Positions 26,301 to 37,468 of a DNA stretch of 64,000 nt are shown one piece after another. The translations under genes and the position numbers were made by a program. Under the pieces are notes generated by a model. The model had not been told where the DNA came from, ran no database searches, and saw nothing but the letters and a program-made list of their open reading frames with translations. Positions within the stretch are counted from its first letter, which is position 1, and each line of letters starts with the position of its first letter. Source of the stretch: Motacilla alba alba (lineage: Eukaryota > Chordata > Aves > Passeriformes > Motacillidae); contig NC_052018.1 of NCBI RefSeq assembly GCF_015832195.1, positions 56,419,666 to 56,483,665 on the forward strand, given 5' to 3'.

Positions 26301-26884
26301 TCTGCTAGTGCTGAGAAATGTATTTCTTGGGAATACATGATTAAACCAATAGCAGATTAAACCAAACCAAAAGAATGTTTTCTCATTATAAAACCCTTTG
26401 CAAATACATGGATCATACCTGTAGTAATCCATGATAGTTCAATATTAATTAACCAGCTTATGTTGCTTAAAGCTTAGCAGCCCTTCTAAAGCTTGAGAAA
26501 GTGTTGTGCAATACCCCTAATGGAACACATGCAGAGTTGAACCTGTTTATGAGTTTAAGTAGAATGAATTTGTTAGATGAAGCCGTCAGACACACTGAAG
26601 GAGGTGGAGAGTTGACACTGTCCAAGTCAGGTTAAGTGTAAACAGGGCTTTAAAAACCTACCTTCTCTTTCAGGCCTTGCAGGCACATTCCCAGTATTGC
26701 GTGGTTGCTTCATCACTTTTTCTGTACCAAGGGGGACACTAACAAACCATTTTGAGACAAGACCTATTTGAATATAATACATGATATTGTCCATTGGCCC
26801 CAGGGCCTCAAAGCCAGGGTGGAATTCATTTAGCAAACTATTTTTCAAAGAAATTTGACTGCCAATTATATGTATATGGGTTAT
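17341..26884. other. Long non-coding stretch, no gene or recognisable transposon
   Basis: Nearly 9.5 kb of AT-rich unique sequence. It holds a poly-T run at 17904-17920, the 18-bp duplication at 18731-18766 and a (CAGCCA)n run near 19003-19022. A slightly GC-richer patch lies at 21420-21650. Open frames are all under 140 codons and resemble no protein family. I see no splice-flanked coding exon. Confidence 0.6.
18731..18766 (+). repeat. Perfect 18-bp tandem duplication
   Basis: The unit 'aaatagaccagggtaaac' occurs twice back to back without a mismatch, so the duplication is recent or polymorphic. It has no link to a visible element. Confidence 0.95.
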
Positions 26885-26975
26885 TTTGGTTTTGGGGGGT
26901 TTTTTGGGTTTGGGTTTTTTTGTTTGTTTTTTTTGTTTTTGTTTTTGTTTTTGTTTTTGTTTTTGTTTTTTTTGT
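26885..26975 (+). repeat. T/G-rich tract with (GTTTTT)n
   Basis: A 90-base stretch of T and G only, grading from TTTGGGG-type sequence into at least six uninterrupted GTTTTT units near 26935-26970. On the minus strand it is a CAAAAA-type A-rich tract, which explains the Lys/Gln/Thr-repeat open frames there. It lies about 130 bp before the LTR at 27103. Confidence 0.92.
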
Positions 26976-27102
26976 GATTGGGAACAGAGATTGTAACTGT
27001 TGAAACCAGTCTGATCTGATTTCGTGTCTAGGTTTCCAAATAACCATGGTACCTCATTGGGTATAAGCCCACTGGTGTAAAACAGGTGTGCATTTACATT
27101 TT

Positions 27103-27682
27103 TGTGCCCAGGATCTGGGCAGGATGGAGCTAGCCTTCCTTGCACAGAGCAGTGCCTTGCGTCTCTGGTAAGAGTGGTGTTGATACCACCCTGGTGTTTT
27201 GGCTACTGCTCAGCAGTACCTGCACAGCATGGGGGCTGTCACTCCAGCCTTTCTCACCAAAGGCTGGAGGTGGGCAAAAGGCCGGAAGGGGAAATAGTCA
27301 GGACAGCTGACCCCAACTGACCAAAAGGATATTTCATACCACGTGGTGCCATGCTTAGCAACAGAAGTTGAAAGAAAGGGTATTGAGCTGGGGGAAGGGG
27401 GAGTTAAAGCATTTGTCTTCCAAAGCAACCACTGCATGTGCTGAGGTCCTGCTTTGCAGGAAGTGGCTGGACATTGCTTGCTTATGGGAATAGAGAATTT
27501 ATCTCTTCATTATGCTTTGCTTCTATATGCAGCTCTTTATTTTCTCATTAAACTGCCTTTATGCCAAGCCGTGAGCTTACCCATCTTATTTTCTCTCCCT
27601 GACTTCTTAAGAGGAAGTGAGAAAACAAATTGTGCAGAGAGAGGTGTCTGGCATCCAGACAAGGTCAAGTCACCACACCGCA
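27103..27682 (+). mobile_element. Solo LTR of an ERVL-like endogenous retrovirus
   Basis: About 580 bases match, in order, the long terminal repeat of a common avian ERVL-like family. The 5' end is degenerate (TGTGCCCAGGATCTGG for the usual TGTCCTGGTTCTGG). It is followed by 'gtggtgttgata', 'ggacagctgaccccaactga', 'ccaaaaggatatttcatacc', 'tttgtcttccaaagcaacc', 'aggaagtggctggac' and a polyadenylation signal ATTAAA at 27547-27552 just before 'ctgcctttatgccaa'. The 3' end is 'ggtcaagtcaccacaccgca', a mutated form of the usual ending. No gag, pol or env sequence flanks it, so it is a solo LTR left by recombination between two LTRs. I could not see a clear target-site duplication, consistent with age. 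Confidence 0.8.
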
Positions 27683-30373
27683 ATAATATTCACTAAATTT
27701 AATCTCCTATGCCTTGATATGACTGATCTTTCTGTTCAGGTAGGAAGAACTGGAAGGTGTTTTGTAGCTCATCACTAAATCTGTCTGTTCTTCAGGCCTC
27801 ATCTGTACATCTTCTTGTCCTTGTGATTCAGGACTTCATGTGATAAAGGCACTCCATGAATTAGGTCTCGCACCAATCTGTTACACAGAAACATCACATT
27901 ACCTTTTTGCCAGATCGCTTTTCACAGTGGCTCTCTTGTACAAAATGAATTTTTTCATTCCAAAGCAGTGAGTCATGGATGTGCAGCAGCACTCTAAAAT
28001 AATCAGCATGACAAATAATCAGGCCCAGTGAATAAAGTCCTGCAGACTCTTTAGGGAGAGAGGTGATAATTTTGTGACACAGAAGTACAGCAGATCATAC
28101 TAAAATCCTTAATTGACACAGTCTGTCAATTGTAATGATATTAATCAGTGTTCTGGGAACTGCATCAAATGTTTCCTTCAAATAAAGTTAGTCCCTCTCT
28201 TTGTTCCTCAGAAATCTTTAAAGAGCTTAACTGGACAGAGCAAGGAAACTTACTAAAATATTGCTCTGTCCCCCTTTTCACAGGCGTGTTCTCAACCACT
28301 CTGGAAAAAAATCAGTACTTTTCACTAAAATTGCTTCTTAATTAAAAAAAAAAAAATCCATACTAAGGTATATCAGTCACCTCATATGCAGGAAAGCCTT
28401 GAACTCTGCTCTGTATTTCTAAAAGAAATAGTTCAAATTCCAAATTCTTTGCCTTCCTGAAATATGCTGGACTTAGCTTCTCTTATTAGTCTCCCTCCTG
28501 TAAAGCATCCATTGCTTCATCAGTGGAATTTCAGTAGTGTGAAAAAAGAACCACCAAAGACATTATTGTAGGACCTGGAAAAATGCATATGAATTATATA
28601 TGCTGGAGCATTATAGAACCATGGGAGATTGTTTTTATTATAACCATTATCTTGTCCTTCACACTCCTTCTTCCCTATTTATGGTTTTGATTTTTCTCAA
28701 TATAAACTCCTAGAGTCCTTGTCCCTGTAATATCTGTGGCACTAATGGGTGGCACTAGGACATCAATAACTACAATGTTATTGCTTATAATGCTCATCCA
28801 AAAGACTTGGAAGCAAACCAGCATAGGTACAAAATTAATTAGAGTATACATACATAAAAAGCAATTTCCTTTTATCAATACATCACTTTTATTGAACAAA
28901 ACTGGGCATTCAGCTGTCTGACTTGTGTCTAATGACTGCATTTAGTGCCGTTCTTCATGTTAACCAGTGCTATAGTCAATATCAGAGCATGTTGGTCAGT
29001 TTCTGTGTGTCATCATCCAAGACAAAGCTTTGTGCTTTCACTGGCAAAAGTATACTCATGGCCAGATCCTGATCATATCATTATAGATGCAGTTCATGGA
29101 AGAGCATATCCTTCGAATCACTTATTGTAGTACTCCAGGATAAGCTGAAACAAAAAATTCAACTTATTCTTGATTACATATGCTTTATTTAATCCAATGT
29201 ATTTAATCCAATGAGTTCAAGGCAGAAATAAGCTGTTCCTCCTGTGAGTTTGTATCCATTGAGACAGCTTTTGATAGGATCTTACTTTTATTCCTCCCAG
29301 CTACGTTCATATAGCACAGCCAGTGTTTTAATATATGTCATATTGAAAAGTTGGTTTGATTTTCAGTGTAAAATCCCAGACATTGCCATGCCTCAGAAGC
29401 TTTGGAATGCATTCGCAAACTCAGTGGCCCATTTATTTAAAAGCTGAGCTTTTAATTGTTTCTGTGCCACAGAAAACATTTGCAGCCATATTTTCAAATA
29501 GAGCAAGGAATGTCTGAAAGACAGACATACTGCACTAAGACATGCAAATAATTTTGTCACTGAGGAACACACGTCCAGGCCGGTATGAGGATGAGATTGA
29601 TTATTATTTCCCTCTTTTTCTTGGTCACTCTTCGTGTCACTTTTTTTTTCCTTAATAATCAAAATAATTTAAAGTGGACAAGAAGTACTTTCTAAGATAG
29701 GTAGTTGGTTTGGCACAAGTATATCTGAGTAGGCTGGGCCCCTTCAGCTTGGGGAAGAGAGAACTCATGACAACAGGTGACAATGTCAACATGACAATGT
29801 TACAAGTGCTTTGAGGGAGTGAAGAGGCATCAGGATTTCAGCCACTCTCAGCAAAAATTGAGGGCCCATCACATGAAGATAGTGGGAGCAAGGAAAACCA
29901 AGGTAAAATGAGAGCTGGTTTTTTGTGCAGCAGGTGCTAGAACTATGAAATTCACTGCTCAAAGAAGTCAGGCTGCAGGTCAGCTGAGTTCTCCTGGAAA
30001 CTGGGTGTGTACATAAAAAAAGATACCTTTTATTCTGGAGGCTCTATCAAAGAAGTTTATATTGTTATTGATGTGACTGAAGTACTTGCTTATGTCCAGT
30101 GTTGCAGAAAAGATAAAGGACTAGATGGATCCTTTGTCTTAGCTCTTTGTAGCAGTTTTAATGTTTTTATGCTATATATTCCTGCAACTCCACTTTCTAG
30201 GAATTGAGAAAAATGTTCCAGTGCCATTAATTGTGAGAGTCCTTACAAATGCTTTCGAAGCAGCTCACCAGCTTTAGTCAAGGCTGACAGCTACAGTGAC
30301 ATTTCTGAAATAGTAATGGGATAGAAGTTTTTTGAAAATCATTGGCAAGAACAATAAACACATCCAGATGATA
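27683..30373. other. Non-coding stretch, no gene recognised
   Basis: Unique AT-rich sequence with an A-run at 28343-28353 and one perfect 14-bp tandem duplication at 29186-29213. No coding exon or transposon is recognisable. Confidence 0.6.
29186..29213 (+). repeat. Perfect 14-bp tandem duplication
   Basis: The unit 'tatttaatccaatg' occurs twice head to tail with no mismatch. It is probably replication slippage. Confidence 0.95.
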
Positions 30374-30495
30374 CATGGAATTACAGACTGGCTGGGGTTG
30401 GAAGGGAATTCTGGAGGTCATCTTGTCCAATCATCACACAGGGAGGGCCACTTAGAGCCAGTTACCCAGACCCCAGGAAAAGACTTAAGCATTCA
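30374..30495 (-). mobile_element. CR1 LINE 3' fragment
   Basis: On the plus strand the blocks 'ggctggggttggaaggga', 'ctggaggtcatcttgtcca' and 'ggagggccacttagagcca' are the reverse complement of the last roughly 120 bases of a CR1 copy. The terminal 8-bp repeats are largely decayed. Confidence 0.82.
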
Positions 30496-31744
30496 TCCAA
30501 AACAGAAGAGAAAGTGTAAAGAAGAAAGATGGGGGAAAAGATTTGCTAAATTTTATAGCTCATTTATCTCAGCTCTTACTGCAGAAATTTTACTCTGAAA
30601 TATTTGGGAGGACAGAGGGGATAGGAATTGTACTTTAAAAATCTGAATTTGACTTTATTGAGCTGTTTAGTACTTAGTCTTCCTATTTATTACCTCATTT
30701 CCTTGGCATAATTGCACTATGCCCTATGACTAAGATGTTATAAATAAACTTCATCTAAAAATGACTCATAGCTCTCAAATATATAATATCAAATTATGAA
30801 AGTAATCCATATACAATGCATTAATATTTCAGCAGAATCCAAATAATTGTTATGTATTGAATTGAATATATCTAAAAATACACAGATCTGACCATAACTT
30901 TGACTCCCATTGTAATAGTGCAAAATAGCATGATGAACTTGAAAAAAATCGTATTGCCAGGTCCATGAGAGCTTTCAAACACAACAAATCTGCCTTGGCA
31001 AACAAATTCTCCTGTTGTAAACTAAGTAGAAGCCTTTCTCTCTGTTGTTATGTCCAGGATGTTGCTGGTTACCTAATACCCACTCAGCCTTTCCTCATAT
31101 AATTTAGAATTTTAGTTCAAAAATATGCCTTGGGATATTTCACATATGAAAGGAACAATTTAAATGCCATTTTTATTTTCTGTCATGCCAAGGGGCAAAT
31201 GTAATAGCCTTACACAATGTTGCACCATGCTGCATGGGCTGATGTGATATTACATAACATTGTCTAGCTACTGAAAGAAACAAATGTTTCCACCATACAC
31301 ACAAAAAGCCCCAAAAGCAGGGGTCTTTTCAGCACTGTGAATGAGCACAACAATACAGACACCATGAGGAACAAATCTGGCTTTCAGCCCAACTCATTCA
31401 GATAAGATGCAAGACCACTGCTCCTACTGTGCTCACATTGGCCAGGAATGAACCAGGAAATGTTCTGTTTAATCTCCCAGCAAAAGGAACTGGATCCTGC
31501 CCTGTAGGATGGTGGTCTCCTTTTTGCTCAAAAATTACAGTGTTGGTAAGTTTGACAATTATTTGTGTGTCTTCTATTTCTATTTCAGTCACAAAACCAA
31601 GGTCAAAATTGAAATTTACTGTTTGTCCACATTCCTGTGGAAACATAAGGGATGTTCAAGAAGCCAGCCATGCTCCTTAAGAAAAAAGGGTCACTACTGG
31701 ACCATTACCAAGTATCTACACACTATTCCCTGTGTGATATTTGG
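30496..31744. other. Non-coding stretch, no gene recognised
   Basis: AT-rich unique sequence. An acceptor-like 'ttctatttctatttcag' ends near 31588, but the following sequence is not recognisable as a coding exon. Confidence 0.55.
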
Positions 31745-31827
31745 AGCTGTCCTGTGCAGGGTCAGGAGCTGGACTCAATGATCCTTGTGAGTCCCTGCCA
31801 ACTCAGGGTATTCTATTGTTCTATGAA
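31745..31827 (+). mobile_element. CR1 LINE 3' tail
   Basis: About 80 bases follow the CR1 end: 'gcagggtcaggagctggac', 'tcaatgatccttgtgagtcc', 'ctgccaactcagggtattct' and then terminal repeats ATTCTATTG/TTCTATG. Confidence 0.88.
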
Positions 31828-33059
31828 GGTTCAGAGAATGACTTAACAATCTGTAACCAAATTTGACCTTTTTCCTTTCTCTCTTGCACACCTTCAGCAT
31901 GCTACCCCTGTTACTCTAGACATGTAGCCTCTGCTCAAGGAACATACTGCTGCTGTAGCAGGGAGCCCTGAACTGAGATCATCCTTTTGAATAAAGACTT
32001 GTGTGTGAGCAACAAGGGTATGACTTGAGAGTAAGATGGTTTCTAACAATCAGACTTCAGACACTGTTGAAAGAAAAAACCAAAAAGATTAGCCAGCAAA
32101 ATTTTAAGGCAAAGGTAAGACTGTACTTTGAAACATATGTCCTCCACAAAGTACTTGCACTAAGCCATTTATGCAGTGGTGTTAGAAGAAGATGGTAACG
32201 CATCTGGCTAAAGTTCTTGTGAGAGGTTTGTGTGCTCAGACACTGTAATTGCCAGCTCCCTCTGGGATGACTAAGAAAAACCGTCATATTTCAAGCCATC
32301 ATTTTGCTATTAAAATCAGAACTCTGTTCTTGCAAAAATAAGTGTATTATAAACCCTGAGAAATTGCTGGATTTTAGTGTCTTAATGAAGGATGCCGTGA
32401 ATCAATTATAGACCAATCATTTTTCAATTTATTGGGTTTTTTCAGATGATGACAATAAAAATAAAGTGCAAGAAACAAGAGCTGGTGATAGACAGGTTAT
32501 GGAATGTGAAAATATGAAGCAAAGCTGTGCTTCCTCCTGTTTGGCAAATTGATATAATACAGCAAACAGAGGAAACAGAGGCATCACATCTTTAGCAAAT
32601 AGAACATTACATATTTATGAGTAAAGCTGAAGAAAACATATGAATATTCATCTAATTATCTATTCAAATACATGTCCGTTTTCTACGTTAACATGTTCAG
32701 TTTTCTTTCTCAAGGTCTTGAATAAGCTTTTCCCATTACAATTTGAAGTGTGATTTTACAACAATAATTAAGAACCACTTTTCTGCAATATTGAATCATG
32801 AAGGATCACTGGAGAATTAAGGCAAAAAGCAGGCTAGTTTAGAGAAACTGTCAAAGAAGATATGAGATCTTCCCTAGAGATACTTCTTCTCTTACACTCT
32901 GTGAAACAAAATCTTATTTATGTAGTGCAGGATTTTAAAAATCTTTCCCTAACCATAAAGAAAGATGTTCTGATGATGACAGCCAAAAGTCCTCCTGAAA
33001 GTGATATGGCACTTCAATCTTAAGTGGTGTTATAAATAACAACATTACAAATAAGTGTC
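31828..33059. other. Non-coding stretch, no gene recognised
   Basis: Unique AT-rich sequence between a CR1 tail and a solo LTR. No exon, RNA gene or repeat is recognised. Confidence 0.6.
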
Positions 33060-33518
33060 TGTCTCAGTTTAGGACTGGTACTGCTCAGTTTAGTGCCCCC
33101 ACTGAGACTCTCCAAACCATGTGCCACTCTTTTGCTCCCCTGCTTTCTCCTCCCACTCTCCTCTGCAGTGGGATGGAGAGGAGAATTGGGGGCACAAAAG
33201 ACAAAGATCATGGGCTGGGATAACAAAAATTTACTGGAAGCAAAAATGAGATAAGACAATGAACAGCAACAGCAACAATATCAAAGACAGAGGGTACAAG
33301 AAAGAAAGAATTCACATGGAACATCCTCCCCCTCCACCCCCCAACAACAGACAAAACCAGATGACTCCCTCTGCCACATTTGGCAAGACCAGGGAGCCTT
33401 CTCCCCAGAAGAGAGTCCCTTTTCCCTACCCTAGGCAATGATGTGAGGAGGTATAGAAAGACCTCTGGGTCCTGGCCACTGCAAAAAAATTAACTCTGTC
33501 CTGACCAGAACCAGGATA
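33060..33518 (-). mobile_element. Solo LTR, ERVL-like family of a second subfamily
   Basis: Read on the minus strand it begins TATCCTGGTTCTGGTCAGGA (for TGTCCTGG...), continues through 'cagagttaatttttttgc', 'cctcacatcattgcctag', 'gttttgtctgttgtt' and 'ttgatattgttgctgttgct', and has a weak polyadenylation signal AGTAAA (complement of 33230-33235). It ends '...tcctaaactgagaca' at 33060, so both TG and CA ends are visible (TG mutated to TA). The 5' start resembles the LTR at 27.1 kb but the body and 3' end differ, so it is a different subfamily. No internal retroviral sequence is attached, and no clear target-site duplication is seen. Confidence 0.78.
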
Positions 33519-35492
33519 ATGGTTAAATAAAAACTCAGCTGAAGTTTATCAGAGTTCATGCACTTCAGTGAAGTGAGATAACAGTGTCCAGTGTCTGCCA
33601 CAAATTGTAGCTCAGTTAGTGGTTCCACTTGTAAACCATTAAAAATCTGCTTTTACAGTATTTTAGATTTAAACTAAGCCAAGCCAGCAGTGCCACAACA
33701 AAGTGCACCTGAGGATGATGAACTCAGTTTGATGGATGTCTCAAAGTCTCTTACAATCTCCATGTAAGGTACAACTGCAAGGTTCAGCTGCTGATCAGAC
33801 AGCTGTCTCTTTCACATCCCAGTCTGGGAATTCATCTTCAATTCCAAGTCCCAGAACAGAGGAGAGAAAGGCAACATACAGATTCAACTAACAGAAAAAA
33901 ATTTGGAAGGAAGCTGAACACATCACTGATTGTTCCTGCTTCCTAAGGCAGGGCAAGCATCTGGTACATGAGGTGCTTCCTCAGAGCCTTTCCCTAGGGT
34001 ATTTTCAGGGACCTCCTGCTACTTGCAGCCATTCCCCAACCAGTCCATTCCAGCACTTTGCTATCATTTTTAAGAAAAAGAAAAAAAGGAAAAAAATGTA
34101 GAATGTCTGAGTCTTTATAAAGAACAGTTGTTAGTTTTATAGAGTTTCATATATTCTCACTGTCTGAGGATAAATCACACTGACACAGTCTAAATTGTCA
34201 GAGTATCACAGTCTAAGCTAGAAAACATAATATCTTCTTTCCAAAGCAAAGATAAATGCTAGATCCTGAGGTGTTTCTGGCATATAGGCAAACATTGTCT
34301 CATGGGTCAACACAAGCCGGTTGTAGAAAAGAAAAGCAATTTCTGTAATAGTTATGGCTCTCTTGTCCAGAGCCATGTCAAAATGGTTCTGAGTCAGAGA
34401 AATGCTTACTCCACGAAGGAAGCTCCACACAGTCTTTTTGTTCACAAAAAGATGAAGGCTGATCTGAGCAGAGGCTCTACTCTGAAGAAAAGGAGGTTAT
34501 TCTTAATAAATAGCAAAATACTGGAAGAGCAAGACAGAAGAATTATTGCGAAGTGGTGAGAAAAAGGGTAACACAGGGCAGGAGAGAACCACCTGGGATA
34601 TGGCAGATCTAATTTCACACTAACAGGGCCAACAACTTTGTATAAATGAGAGTATGAATATGCTGTGTTCCGTCTTTGCTTCCCTGATTATCTTTAGCTA
34701 TTGGCAGCATGAATTATGCAGGCCCCCAGCTAGGCTGTGCATTTACAGTTGCAAAATAAAAGCCAAGTCAAAAAGCTTGCTACCCCTTTTTCCTTGTTAT
34801 TTTCATCTCACTCGCCATTTATTATAATGAAGGTGATGATATCTGAATCCTATACAAAATTGGGCTGAAAAATCCCCAAAAAACAAGACATGCCCTGGTG
34901 CAACAGGGCAGTTACTGATGGGCCAGACACTAAGTGCACAGATGGTCTCCCTGAACCAGGAGAGATTGTTTGAATGATGTTCTGCATAGTCTTAGGGTCT
35001 TCATGGGATGTGAGATGTGTCTTTGCAGGTACTTTGCAGGGGACACACAGTAAATCATACACAATGCTATCCATATTCAGGATGTATTATTTTAGTGTAC
35101 AGCAAATAGTCTGAGCACACACCCTGCTTGCTTACAAAGCGACTGCTTGTCACTGGAGGTATCATAGGCCCACTAAAGCAAGATTACTCTCATACAAGGC
35201 AGTGATGAACAGCTTTCATTTCAGTCACATCCCATTTTTTGTCTACCATGGCAAGAGCTATTCCATTGCTCTGAATGATAAAGCGACTACAGGCACCAGA
35301 GCAATTAAAGATTTATAGTAGTGTAAATAATTAACACTCCCCCTTTCCACTGAACATAAAAGTCATGCTTAGATGAATACAAAAACAGCAGTAAATTCAC
35401 ACCAGGCAGTTGAAACCAATTTATCTATGATACATCTCAGAAGTCTCACATCATCTCTCAAAAGAACATTTTCTGTTAGTCAAGCTATATTG

Positions 35493-35531
35493 GATATAAA
35501 GTTATATATTAGATAGAAAGTTATATATTGC
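35493..35531 (+). repeat. Imperfect 20-bp tandem duplication
   Basis: 'gatataaagttatatatta' and 'gatagaaagttatatattg' lie head to tail with period 20 and two differences. Confidence 0.85.
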
Positions 35532-35815
35532 ATATTTACTTGATTTTTCAAAACAATGAAGATGTCTCCTATTTCAGAATTCCATTTTAAAACCAGTCTG
35601 TTTTGTGTTTAGACTCAGCATAGTTACATGCTGAGCTCTTCACGTTCTGGAGACTGTACCATCCTTTCATCCGGACACCAGCACTCTTGTTGCCATCTGG
35701 AAACTTCATGATAAGAGAATTTTTTCCCCTTTGCCATTTAGGCGCTACTCTATTAGGTACCACTTTTTTTTGCCCTCAATCATTTTTCCACCATAAAAAC
35801 CACAATCATGGTTGA

Positions 35816-35843
35816 GTTGAGTACTACTTGAGTAGTACTTAAC
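35816..35843. repeat. Inverted repeat, 12-bp stem with 4-base loop
   Basis: The left arm GTTGAGTACTAC and right arm GTAGTACTTAAC pair over 12 positions with a single G-T wobble, around a TTGA loop. The inner 8 bp are perfect. It could form a cruciform or RNA hairpin, or be a relic of a palindromic element. Confidence 0.9.
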
Positions 35844-37388
35844 ACAAATGCAGGCCTTAATTTAGAGGCATGCATTATTATGGCCCTACTTTTGTCTCCC
35901 ATTTTCTTGGTATCATAATGGGATGGCTTAAAATTCCTTTAGAATGTGCCTTTAAAGAACTGTTCAAAAAAAAAAAAAAAAAAGTATGCCAAAGTTAAAA
36001 TGTTAAAGTTGCAAAGACCAGCAATCAGAAGGGATGAAGCAATGCCAGAAAAAAATGACAACCTGGTAAATTTGGTATAGATCCATCTTTTGCATGCATC
36101 ATTGTAATGTCATCAGCTGTTCGGTCACCTGCTCTTTACTTACAGGTGTTTTTCTTTCAGTCTCTGCACATAACAATGTTCTTCTGGTATGAATGAAATG
36201 TGCTATGTCAAAGGTTATTCTCTGCAATTTCTCTGCCTCAGTTGCTGCAGAGCTGAAGCTGAAGCATGAACAGCAAAGTTGAATAAGCTCAAAAATTCTG
36301 TCTCCTAGGGAATTCCAACATTCTCTTTCAGGTACTTCAAGTCACAATTAAAAGCAATACTTCCTGCAAGACAGAAATTATGATGAGGATTTGTTCTATA
36401 AAACTGAAAAGTCAGGTAATTTGTCTCAGAAATGTGTTCAGAGCTTGCAGGTTTCTGGTTTCTTACAGGGCAGACTGTTACCAGATTCCCTAGTAGTCAA
36501 GAGGAAAGGTAATTTCATGTATCAGCATTTCTGTGTGGCCAGAGAAAAGGCCCTGTCCCCAGGGTCAAGGGGAGAGTTTTTGCCCAGGAAACCATGAAGA
36601 CATTGCTGACAAGCAGTAATGTGGAGGCAGTGCCTGACCCAGGCTGGTGCTTCTTTCACAGAAGGATTTGGGTGTTCTTGTACCTGGGCCAGGATGTCTG
36701 TGCCAAAACCCATCTAATGAATAGGCCTCCAGGCCTTCCTTTTAAACCAGTTTCATTCCACAGTCATTTTTTACAGACAGGGAAACATTATTTTTGTGAC
36801 AGTCTATTTGTAATGTGTCTTTTTTTCTTTTGTCTTCTTCTCTCTCCTTCTTTTCAGAGTGGTGTAATGTGACCCTTGGCTGCTGGCACCCACATGCCCA
36901 ACAGCACCTGCAGGAGCCTTTCATGTACAGAACTGGTCTCCAAGTACACAGGGGTCATATTCATTTCTCTTGATAGTCTTTCTTAAAGACATTTGATTCC
37001 TGTGACACAAAACTGGTTACTAATTAACAGAGATTCAAAGATTAGTGTAACCAATTCCCCTCCTGCAGCCAGGCAGTGAGGGAGAGGAGGAAGGCCATTA
37101 TGTGAGCTGCAGAGGACACTGAACCTGCTGCTGCCAATGAAAAGATTCATTATTCATCAGGGTTTCAAGCTGAAAAATTAAACTCAGCTGTTTTTTGTGG
37201 CCAGTATTGATTCTCTACATTGCATCACCAACACCTGCACAAGGTATATCATTGCCTTGCTATCAAAATTTCACTTAGGCTTGCCAGTGGGGAAAAAAAG
37301 CTTAGAAAATAATTTGCTGTGACATGAATTTGCAGTGCTTTGCAAATTATGGAAATTAAATGACAGCTGAGGAGAAGCCTTCCCTGTT

Positions 37389-37468
37389 CCATAGAATCCT
37401 TAAAGTTGGAAAAGACCTCCAATATCAAGTCTGAACTTCAACCAATTGCATGATACCCTCTAAACCAT
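37389..37468 (-). mobile_element. CR1 LINE 3' fragment
   Basis: The plus-strand blocks 'ccatagaatccttaaagttg', 'gaaaagacctccaatatcaa' and 'ccctctaaaccatatg' are the reverse of a CR1 end. The copy is 5'-truncated at about 80 bp and belongs with the subfamily seen at 17.1 kb, which carries a CTAAACC segment. Confidence 0.85.

Larger units (their letters stand above)
33519..37388. other. Non-coding stretch with small structured repeats
   Basis: No gene is recognised. Contents are a near-perfect 12-bp inverted repeat (35816-35843), an imperfect 20-bp tandem duplication (35493-35531), a poly-A run of about 17 (35967-35983) and a long pyrimidine tract followed by AG at 36818-36857. Confidence 0.6.

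Noticed and set aside
26627..27145. 172-codon minus-strand frame with a Lys-Gln/Lys-Thr repeat region
   Set aside because: The repeat region is the (CAAAAA)n reading of the T/G tract, and the start overlaps the LTR at 27103. No gene-like remainder.
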